Source: Desulfuromusa sp.
GTDB lineage: Bacteria; Desulfobacterota; Desulfuromonadia; Desulfuromonadales; Geopsychrobacteraceae
Assembly: GCA_029933365.1 (NCBI GenBank)
Contig: JAOZOH010000086.1
Location: 1-12,114, forward strand
Length of the DNA stretch: 12,114 nt
Direction of reading: 5' to 3'
Part shown: positions 6,397-12,114 of the stretch, one piece after another
How the letters are laid out: each line of letters starts with the position of its first letter
How positions within the stretch are numbered: the stretch's first letter is position 1
Made by a program: the position numbers and the translations under genes
The notes under the pieces: generated by a model
What the model was told of the DNA's origin: nothing
The model's database searches: none
Seen by the model: only the letters and a program-made list of their open reading frames with translations

Positions 6397-8069
6397 AAAA
6401 TAAAAAAAAGTCTTTAAATCTTGCGAAGATGTTTAGACCTGATTTCTGGAAGGTCACAACAGTTATTTTCTTTTTATTGGCCGCAGCTTTTATAATTTAT
6501 CCTCTTATTGGTCTTTTTTACCGGAGCTTCCTTACCCCTGACGGAACGACTCTGACCTTTGCCAATTATACCGATTTTTTTAGACTGCCCTATTATTTCA
6601 GAACTCTGAAGAATAGTTTTGTATTGTCGTCCGCAACAACAGTACTTTCCGTTTTACTTGGGGTTCCGATGGCTTATGTTGTTTCCCGTTATAATATTCC
6701 CGGCAAGAAAACTCTGAATATTATGATTGTCATCTCTCTCCTCTCCCCCCCCTTTATTGGTGCCTATGCGTGGATCATGCTGTTAGGCCGAAGTGGATTT
6801 ATTACGAAACTGCTTGAACCAATTGGTATTCACCTCCCCAGTATTTATGGATTTGGTGGAATGTTGTGGGTTTTTACTCTGAAATTTTTCCCTTTCATCT
6901 ACATGTATGTTCTTGGTGCCCTGGGGTCTATGGACAGATCTCTTGAGGAAGCGGCGGAAAATCTTGGGGCCAGCCGAATGAAGAGAGTCTTTACTGTTAC
7001 ACTTCCTCTCATTATTCCGACTTTAACGGCAGGTATCGTCATGGTTTTCATGACAGTCCTCTCTGATATCGGAACTCCCATGCTTATGGGTGAGGGGTAT
7101 AAAGTTCTGCCACTGGTTATCTACGATGAATATATGAGTGAGGTCGGTGGCAACGCCGTCCTGGCCAGCAGCATGGGGATCATTCTCATTATTTTTTCCC
7201 TGTCTATTCTGTTCATCCAGAGATACATCATATCAAAGCGTGAATATAATATGTCGGGACTTCGGCCACCAATTGTTGAAGAGCTTAGTAAGGGACCCCG
7301 TATTTTACTGACCTTAGGCTGCTATTCTGTAGCCATTGTGGCTCTAGCCCCCCAGATAACAACATTTGTGACGTCATTTGTTAAAACCCGCGGTCCTCTG
7401 TTTGTTAAAGGGTTCAGTCTCAAAAGTTACACAGATGTCTGGTTTAAGTTGTGGGACAGCGTGAGTCATACCTACATTTATTCGACAGTCGCTATTGTTA
7501 TTATGATTGTTATCGGTATTCTTGCGGCCTATCTGGTTGTCCGCATGAGGTCGAAGACGACAGCTATTCTGGATTTCCTCGTTATGTCGCCCTATGTTAT
7601 TCCGGGATCTGTTTTAGGTATTATTCTGATCATGGCATTCAATAAGCCGCCTCTGTTACTGGCCGGGACATCAACAATTTTGATTATCTCCTACACCATC
7701 AGGAAGATACCTTTTTTATTCCGGTCAAGTATTGGTATTCTGTACCAGCTTGATCCATCAATAGATGAGGCATCAATCAACCTTGGGGTTTCACCGTTAA
7801 AAACATTTTTTAAGGTCACCGCGGTATTAATGCTTCCCGGTGTTGTTTCTGGTGCGATTTTAAGCTGGATTGCATCTATTAACGAATTTAGTTCAACAAT
7901 AATATTATATTCCGGGAATACTAAAACAATTTCCGTTACAATTTTTTCAGAGATATTTAAGGATAGCTTTGGTACTGCGGCTGCGCTGGGAACAATCCTT
8001 ACCCTCTCTGCAATTGTAGCCCTGGCTGTTTTCAATAAACTTACCAACGGAAAGGGAAGTGTTGTATAG
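6393..8069 (+). CDS. Fused two-domain ABC importer permease (AfuB/FbpB/PhnU2-like)
   Basis: This 558-residue inner-membrane protein carries two binding-protein-dependent transport domains in tandem, so one chain supplies the whole channel. About twelve membrane segments can be picked out; the first six lie roughly at 19-42, 71-95, 108-130, 150-172, 207-230 and 258-282, and a similar set follows from about 302 to 550. Each half has an EAA loop that docks to the ATPase: EEAAENLGASRMKR from residue 185 and DEASINLGVSPLKT from residue 458. The length and duplicated architecture are normal for SfuB/FbpB/AfuB-type permeases. It starts at the ATGA overlap with the ATPase. A run of eight C (6745-6752) encodes the Ser-Pro-Pro of LLSPPFIGAYAW, a conserved part of this family, and the frame is intact. 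The importer is named for its relatives; the sequence does not fix the cargo. Confidence 0.94.
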   Translation: MKNKKKSLNLAKMFRPDFWKVTTVIFFLLAAAFIIYPLIGLFYRSFLTPDGTTLTFANYTDFFRLPYYFRTLKNSFVLSSATTVLSVLLGVPMAYVVSRYNIPGKKTLNIMIVISLLSPPFIGAYAWIMLLGRSGFITKLLEPIGIHLPSIYGFGGMLWVFTLKFFPFIYMYVLGALGSMDRSLEEAAENLGASRMKRVFTVTLPLIIPTLTAGIVMVFMTVLSDIGTPMLMGEGYKVLPLVIYDEYMSEVGGNAVLASSMGIILIIFSLSILFIQRYIISKREYNMSGLRPPIVEELSKGPRILLTLGCYSVAIVALAPQITTFVTSFVKTRGPLFVKGFSLKSYTDVWFKLWDSVSHTYIYSTVAIVIMIVIGILAAYLVVRMRSKTTAILDFLVMSPYVIPGSVLGIILIMAFNKPPLLLAGTSTILIISYTIRKIPFLFRSSIGILYQLDPSIDEASINLGVSPLKTFFKVTAVLMLPGVVSGAILSWIASINEFSSTIILYSGNTKTISVTIFSEIFKDSFGTAAALGTILTLSAIVALAVFNKLTNGKGSVV

Positions 8070-8118
8070 GATGCCCGTATAGTGCATTGCATAAAAACAA
8101 CCAATTGAGTTCGAAAAG

Positions 8119-9180
8119 ATGACAAAACTAAAAAACATAACTGAACTTTCCCATCTATTCGGGTCTGAAGATTTTGTCAAAGGGGGGGGAGGCAATTCTT
8201 CCTGCAAGGATGAAAAGACCATGTGGGTTAAACCATCCGGAACAACTTTGGCGGGAATAAGTGCAGAATCCTTTGTCGCTTTAGAGCGGGATAAAATAAC
8301 ACCACTGTTTAGCTCAAAGATACCGTCTCTTGCTGCAGACAGGGAAAAGTTAGTCCAAAAAGTTATGATATCCGCAGTGAAAGAAGGATATAAAGGACGT
8401 CCGTCAATAGAAGCACCATTGCACAATATGTTGAACGCCGTCTATGTTGTTCACACCCACCCTGCTCTGGTGAACGGCATGACTTGCAGTAAAGAAGGAG
8501 AGGAAAAATGTGCGGAATTGTTTCCGGAAGCTTTGTGGGTTGACTATTTTAGCCCGGGATTCTCCTTGTGTGCAGGAATGAAAGAGGTCCTTGAGGATTA
8601 TAAAAAAAAGTATGGTAAAGAACCTGAACTGATTTTCTTGAAAAATCATGGTGTGTTTGTTTCCGCCGATACAGCCGTAGAAGTCAGAGATACTTATTCC
8701 AGTATGATGGCCACGTTTAAAAGTTTTTATCAATTGACCGGAATAGATCAGACAATGCCGGAACAGTCTTCTGTTGCCACAGATTCCGAAGGGATGGTTA
8801 ATGAACTGCTGGGAGGCCTTGGTGGTGTATATACAAAAACAAATACTCCTTTTAAGATATGCCCTGGACCTCTTTCACCTGATCATATTGTCTACAGTAA
8901 AAGCTACCCATATGAGGGGAAGCTCACCGCAGAAGATATCACTTTATTTAGAGAAAAATACGGTTTTTGGCCCCGTGTTTTTGGTACTGAAGAGGCAATT
9001 ATTACAATTGGTGCAACTCAAAATAGTGCCGATCTTGCAATGTTGCTTGCTCGGGATGCAGCGCTGGTTTTTCGCCTGACCTCAGTGTTTGGTGGAGCAT
9101 CATTTATGTCAAGGGAAGCCGGTGAATTTATCGAAAACTGGGAGGCGGAATCCTATCGCACGAGAGTGGCAGAAAAGTAA
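8119..9180 (+). CDS. Class II aldolase/adducin-family protein, probably a sugar-phosphate aldolase
   Basis: This is a 353-residue cytoplasmic zinc-dependent aldolase-type enzyme. The N-terminal 200 residues are the class II aldolase fold: a GGGGNSS loop at 22-28 with VKPSGTTLAG at 37-46 (phosphate binding), PSIEAPLH with Glu98, zinc ligands His112 and His114 in VHTHP, and the third ligand His177 in LKNHGVFV. It is much longer than FucA or AraD (about 215-230 residues). The extra C-terminal part (about 200-353) resembles the aldolase half of bifunctional rhamnulose-1-phosphate aldolase/dehydrogenase proteins, but the dehydrogenase is absent. It lies 49 bases after the permease, with only a poor Shine-Dalgarno sequence (GAAAAG), so it is probably in the same transcript. 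A likely role is retro-aldol cleavage of a ketose-1-phosphate to DHAP and an aldehyde; decarboxylase or epimerase activity is also possible in this fold. Confidence 0.88.
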   Translation: MTKLKNITELSHLFGSEDFVKGGGGNSSCKDEKTMWVKPSGTTLAGISAESFVALERDKITPLFSSKIPSLAADREKLVQKVMISAVKEGYKGRPSIEAPLHNMLNAVYVVHTHPALVNGMTCSKEGEEKCAELFPEALWVDYFSPGFSLCAGMKEVLEDYKKKYGKEPELIFLKNHGVFVSADTAVEVRDTYSSMMATFKSFYQLTGIDQTMPEQSSVATDSEGMVNELLGGLGGVYTKTNTPFKICPGPLSPDHIVYSKSYPYEGKLTAEDITLFREKYGFWPRVFGTEEAIITIGATQNSADLAMLLARDAALVFRLTSVFGGASFMSREAGEFIENWEAESYRTRVAEK

Positions 9181-9427
9181 TTTGCAGCCAGTTCATTGAA
9201 AGTCCGGCAGGCTGCTAGGGGATAGGGAAGTGGTGTGCAGGAATTTTGTGGAAGAAAGAGATAATCTTCTGGTAAAACTTGATTCAGCAATATGACCTTT
9301 ACCTAAGGAGAAGATTTACTGCAAAGTGGAAATTTTATAGCAACAAACGGACGTTTTCAGGGGTGGTATCAAGAGGAGATAAGAAGTCTTCTATCTGCAG
9401 AACAAGAATAAAGACAGGAAGTAGCTC
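9181..9427 (+). other. Intergenic leader before the sensor kinase
   Basis: These are 247 bases without a convincing gene. GCAGCC (9184-9189) can pair with GGCTGC (9210-9215) across a 20-base loop, but no T-run follows. Several purine-rich GGAG segments occur, and only the AGGAAG next to the kinase TTG is properly placed. TTGATT at 9279 has no matching -10 element, so I cannot name a promoter for the two-component genes. Confidence 0.4.
9416..9421 (+). promoter_or_regulatory. Ribosome binding site supporting a TTG start for the sensor kinase
   Basis: AGGAAG lies six bases before TTG 9428. An in-frame TAG at 9422-9424 stands two codons upstream, so the coding region cannot extend further, and no ATG or GTG occurs before the first membrane segment. 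Confidence 0.7.
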
Positions 9428-11182
9428 TTGGCAATATTTAAAGCTTATACTCACCAGAAGATATTCTTTAAGCTCTTGGTTACCTTCTTACTGATTGGTA
9501 TTATTCCGCTGATTCTCGCTGTCAGCGTATACTATGTTGCTTCGAATAAGCTCCTGATTGAGGATACCGGAGATAAGACTTTTGAAAGTACAAAATTTGT
9601 AAGTACCCTTCTTGATAGAATGATCCGGGAGAACGGGATCATCTTTGAAACGATCGAATCAGAAAAATCCTTTGCAAAAATATTCAATTCTGAAAATAGC
9701 AATACCCTCAATAACAGCGATAAGGCTTCACTCTACAACACAATTTACGTGCTTCTGGAAGAAAAATTTCCGAAACCGGGAATCTATGTCATGGATTCTT
9801 CCGGAGTCAATATATTCTCAAACAAGAAAATTCCCAAAGAATACGACCCGGTAAAATATAAACATTGGGGGATATTTCGTAAAGCCAGTGCTGCCAGGGG
9901 TAAAATCGTCGTCTATCCTTATAAAATGTATGAAAGGAAGGGTGGTGCCAGGGTTCTTAGCTTGGGGAAAGCTGTTTATTCGGGAGATAATGTTATCGGG
10001 TATATCATTGTTGATCTGTACCAGGAGCATTTTTATAACCTCCTGACATCCATAAATAACCCTGAAAGGTTCAGGATTATAGGAAGAAACCTGCTACCGC
10101 TTTTCAGCCTTACCGACGGTATAAAAGAAAGTTCTGTCAACAAACTGCTTAAAAAAACTGCTTTATCCGAGAATCCTTATGTTCAATTTAAAACCGGAAA
10201 GCAGCGGCTTCTATTTTCGGACTATCAATCAGAAGAAACAGAGTTGAGAGTTGCCGCTATCCAGCCGCTCAATCAACTGATCAATGTGAGCAGAGTTGTT
10301 TTTTTACCGTTTACTGTTTTAGTCGTTGTTACAAGTATCATCAGTATTGTTTTGGCATTTTTTGTTGCCCGCGGTTTTTCACAGCCTATCTATGATGTCA
10401 TTAGCTGTGTCGGCAAAGTTGAACAGGGGGATTTTTCTGCCCGGACAGAAATAAAGCGGAAAGATGAGTTCGAAATTCTCGGGGAAAGCGTCAATGCAAT
10501 GATAGCCCGAATCCAGGAACTTATTACAAATATTAAGCAGAAAGAGAGGAGCTTGAGAGTTGCCGAAATGGAATCTCTTCAGGCTCAGATTCATCCGCAT
10601 ATGATCTTTAATACTCTCGAAATGATTAAATGGAGTATCCGGATGGATAAAAATGATGAAGCTGTTCATATTCTGACCCAGTTTTCAAAACTTCTGAGAC
10701 AGGGGATAGATAATAAGGACGAGATGGTCACCGTCAGCGAAGAGATGAGAATTGTCGGTATTTACCTCGATATTCAGCAACGCCGTTTCGACGACAGGCT
10801 GAAGGTGGATTTGCAAGTTGATTCAGACATAGAAACAGCGCGTATCCCCAAATACATAATTCAGCCGATTATTGAAAATTCTATCGTTCATGGTTTAAGG
10901 GATAAATTGGGCGTTGTAACCATCTCTGTCTGCGGTTATGGAGATAAAAGTGATTTGTGGTTTGAAATCAGTGATAATGGTAAAGGAATCACCGCTGAGA
11001 CAATACGTAAAATCATGGCGGGAGAGGAGAACTATGGAAGTAAATCGAACAGTACAGGGATGAAGAATGTTTTGAAAAGAATAAAATTGTACTATGGGCC
11101 GGAATACGGTTTGAGCGTTGAAAGCAGTAGCGACAGGGGGACAAAGGTTATTCTCAAGATGCAGAATAGTGTTATAACTTAA
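9428..11182 (+). CDS. YesM-like sensor histidine kinase (two-component)
   Basis: This 584-residue membrane sensor kinase has TM1 at about 13-36, an extracytoplasmic sensor region of about 250 residues (probably a Cache-like fold) and TM2 at about 290-314. A HAMP linker follows from about 315 (QPIYDVISCVGKVEQGDFSA), then a short coiled segment and the His-kinase domain. The phospho-acceptor is His391 in QIHPHMIFNTLE, where YesM relatives usually read QINPHFLYNTL. The ATPase domain has an N box with Asn484 (IIENSIVHG) and DNGKGI at 516-521. The usual GIGLxN box is replaced by STGMKN, still compatible with nucleotide binding. Translation starts at TTG 9428. The gene ends four bases before the response-regulator ATG, so the pair is coupled. 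Its place after the importer and aldolase suggests that it senses the transported compound, perhaps through the binding protein. Confidence 0.92.
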   Translation: MAIFKAYTHQKIFFKLLVTFLLIGIIPLILAVSVYYVASNKLLIEDTGDKTFESTKFVSTLLDRMIRENGIIFETIESEKSFAKIFNSENSNTLNNSDKASLYNTIYVLLEEKFPKPGIYVMDSSGVNIFSNKKIPKEYDPVKYKHWGIFRKASAARGKIVVYPYKMYERKGGARVLSLGKAVYSGDNVIGYIIVDLYQEHFYNLLTSINNPERFRIIGRNLLPLFSLTDGIKESSVNKLLKKTALSENPYVQFKTGKQRLLFSDYQSEETELRVAAIQPLNQLINVSRVVFLPFTVLVVVTSIISIVLAFFVARGFSQPIYDVISCVGKVEQGDFSARTEIKRKDEFEILGESVNAMIARIQELITNIKQKERSLRVAEMESLQAQIHPHMIFNTLEMIKWSIRMDKNDEAVHILTQFSKLLRQGIDNKDEMVTVSEEMRIVGIYLDIQQRRFDDRLKVDLQVDSDIETARIPKYIIQPIIENSIVHGLRDKLGVVTISVCGYGDKSDLWFEISDNGKGITAETIRKIMAGEENYGSKSNSTGMKNVLKRIKLYYGPEYGLSVESSSDRGTKVILKMQNSVIT

Positions 11183-11185
11183 ATT

Positions 11186-11986
11186 ATGGTAAGCGTTGTT
11201 GTCGTTGAAGATGAGCGAATTCTCAGGAATGGGCTGGTTCTTACGACTCCGTGGCTGGAGTTCGGCTGCAAGATAATCGGCGAGGCCGAGAATGGTTTGG
11301 CGGGAAGAGATCTTATTGTCAAGATCAAGCCTGATATTGTCATAACCGATGTTATTATGCCGGGAATGAACGGTATCGAGATGATAAAGAGTCTGCAGGG
11401 GGTAGCCGAAACCGAGTATATTATTTTATCGGGGTATGCCGATTTTGAGTTTGCACAGACTGCACTCGAACTTGGTGTTAAAAGGTATCTGGTGAAACCC
11501 CTAGAAGAATCCAAATTAAAAGAGACAATGATCGATCTGGTCAAAGAGGTTGAAGAAAAGAAAAGAGATCTCCACCAGCGGAATGTTTATCGTCAGAATC
11601 TGAATAATGAATTGTTCTTTCAGGAATATATCACGAAGCACAATTCCGATTATCGGGAAAAATACTTGGAAGAAGCACTTTGTTTAATCGGAGAACATTA
11701 TTCAGAAAGTCTTACTGCTGCAGATGTTGCGGAACACTTAAGGATCAGCGAAAGCTCTTTTGTAAAGATATTCAAAGAGAAAACCGGCTACACTTTCCTG
11801 AAATATCTGACCCTGTACCGAATGAAAAATAGTGTCAGACTTTTAACAAATAAAAACAAAAGAATTTGTGAAGTTGCAGACCTGGTAGGATATACAGACT
11901 ATCGATATTTCTGTGAAGTTTTTAAAAAAAACTTTGGGATGACACCTTCAGAATACAGAAAAGGTCAAGCTCTTATTTCAGAATAG
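11186..11986 (+). CDS. YesN-like response regulator, REC plus AraC-type DNA-binding domain
   Basis: This 266-residue cytoplasmic transcription regulator is the partner of the upstream kinase. The receiver domain (1-120) has the acidic pair Glu8-Asp9, the phosphorylated Asp55 in ITDVIMPGMNG, Ser82 in ILSGYADF and Lys104 in YLVKPLEE. A charged linker, perhaps a coiled coil, spans about 113-160. An AraC/XylS domain with two helix-turn-helix units follows (162-262), including LTAADVAEHLRISESSF and the second helix pair ending GYTDYRYFCEVFKKNFGMTPSEYR, both good matches to the family. Many YesN proteins are over 500 residues with a large middle domain; this one is the short form without it. The start ATG comes three bases after the kinase stop with no clear Shine-Dalgarno sequence, implying translational coupling. 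It probably activates transporter and enzyme genes of this locus. Confidence 0.93.
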   Translation: MVSVVVVEDERILRNGLVLTTPWLEFGCKIIGEAENGLAGRDLIVKIKPDIVITDVIMPGMNGIEMIKSLQGVAETEYIILSGYADFEFAQTALELGVKRYLVKPLEESKLKETMIDLVKEVEEKKRDLHQRNVYRQNLNNELFFQEYITKHNSDYREKYLEEALCLIGEHYSESLTAADVAEHLRISESSFVKIFKEKTGYTFLKYLTLYRMKNSVRLLTNKNKRICEVADLVGYTDYRYFCEVFKKNFGMTPSEYRKGQALISE

Positions 11987-11988
11987 CG

Positions 11989-12001
11989 TTGGTCTGACCA
12001 A
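11989..12001. promoter_or_regulatory. Perfect palindrome resembling a GntR/FadR-subfamily operator
   Basis: TTGGTCTGACCAA is a perfect inverted repeat with six-base arms around a central T, three bases after the response-regulator stop. Operators of FadR, LldR and related GntR-family regulators have the form TGGTnnGACCA or TGGTnGACCA. No GntR gene and no convincing promoter are visible in the window, so the function is uncertain. It could instead be a short 3' hairpin. Confidence 0.4.
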
Positions 12002-12060
12002 GCTGCGTGGTCTTTCTGTGGCATCTGGTAGTGCTGCCGCCAGTTGGGGCAGGTCAAAAT

Positions 12061-12114
12061 TTAACCGATATTTTTCTCCAGCCGCTGACAGACTCTTTCT
12101 ACATCCCGGCGGGC
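12061..12114 (-). CDS. Possible C-terminal end of a leftward gene (runs off the right edge)
   Basis: Reading leftward from the window end there are 17 codons (ARRDVERVCQRLEKNIG) and then a TAA stop at 12061-12063. The composition, a charged amphipathic helix, looks protein-like, and local GC content rises, but the fragment is too short to identify. A second leftward frame is also open through 12114 and stops only inside the end of the response-regulator gene, so the choice of frame is not secure. Confidence 0.22.
   Translation of the reverse strand, partial: ARRDVERVCQRLEKNIG

Noticed and set aside
4155..8069. Ferric iron ABC transport system
   Set aside because: The family is shared, but the binding protein lacks the adjacent tyrosines, and all neighbours are carbohydrate or phosphate enzymes.
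9184..9215. Terminator after the aldolase gene
   Set aside because: The six-base stem has a 20-base loop and no T-run, so it does not meet the form of an intrinsic terminator.
9279..9494. A 71-codon rightward open frame before the sensor kinase
   Set aside because: It starts with TTG without a ribosome site, overlaps the kinase in another frame, and has no protein-like motif.
1..12114. CRISPR array, tRNA, rRNA, insertion-sequence ends or attachment sites
   Set aside because: I saw no regularly spaced repeats, no cloverleaf-like sequences, and no paired terminal inverted repeats around a transposase gene.

Overview
This 12.1 kb window carries a compact accessory locus for uptake and metabolism of a small, probably phosphorylated, sugar-like compound. 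The host is most likely a diderm bacterium. The solute-binding protein has a Sec signal peptide with no lipobox cysteine, so it should be a soluble periplasmic protein, and a phosphoesterase carries a twin-arginine signal. A YesM/YesN-type two-component pair beside a binding-protein-dependent transporter, in moderately AT-rich DNA, makes a spirochaete a reasonable guess. That guess rests on style and not on any marker gene.

Layout. Positions 1-1830 are a leftward pair: an FGGY sugar kinase of the D-ribulokinase (SePSK/AtXK1-like) type, then a phosphomannomutase/phosphoglucomutase whose GTG start overlaps the kinase stop (GTGA) and which runs off the left edge. Positions 1831-2164 are a divergent control region with a good leftward promoter and a plausible rightward one. 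From 2165 rightward come a Tat-exported calcineurin-type metallophosphoesterase, a HAD phosphatase resembling CbbY/beta-phosphoglucomutase, and an AfuABC/PhnSTU-type ABC importer (binding protein, then a strong intrinsic terminator, then ATPase and a fused two-domain permease overlapping by ATGA). After these come a 353-residue class II aldolase, a YesM-like histidine kinase and a YesN-like REC-AraC response regulator. The last 128 bases hold a perfect GntR/FadR-like palindrome and perhaps the C-terminus of a leftward gene.

How the genes may work together (inference). The histidine kinase senses an extracytoplasmic ligand and its regulator switches on the locus. The exported phosphoesterase could release a phosphorylated moiety outside the cytoplasmic membrane, and the binding protein and ABC importer could bring it in. 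It lacks the twin tyrosine expected of Fe3+-binding homologues. The HAD phosphatase, FGGY kinase, class II aldolase and hexose-phosphate mutase could then dephosphorylate, rephosphorylate, cleave and channel the sugar into central metabolism, for example through a pentulose-phosphate split into DHAP and a short aldehyde. Each family assignment is fairly secure. The substrate and the joint pathway are not shown by the sequence.

There are no tRNA, rRNA, CRISPR or recognisable insertion-sequence features.
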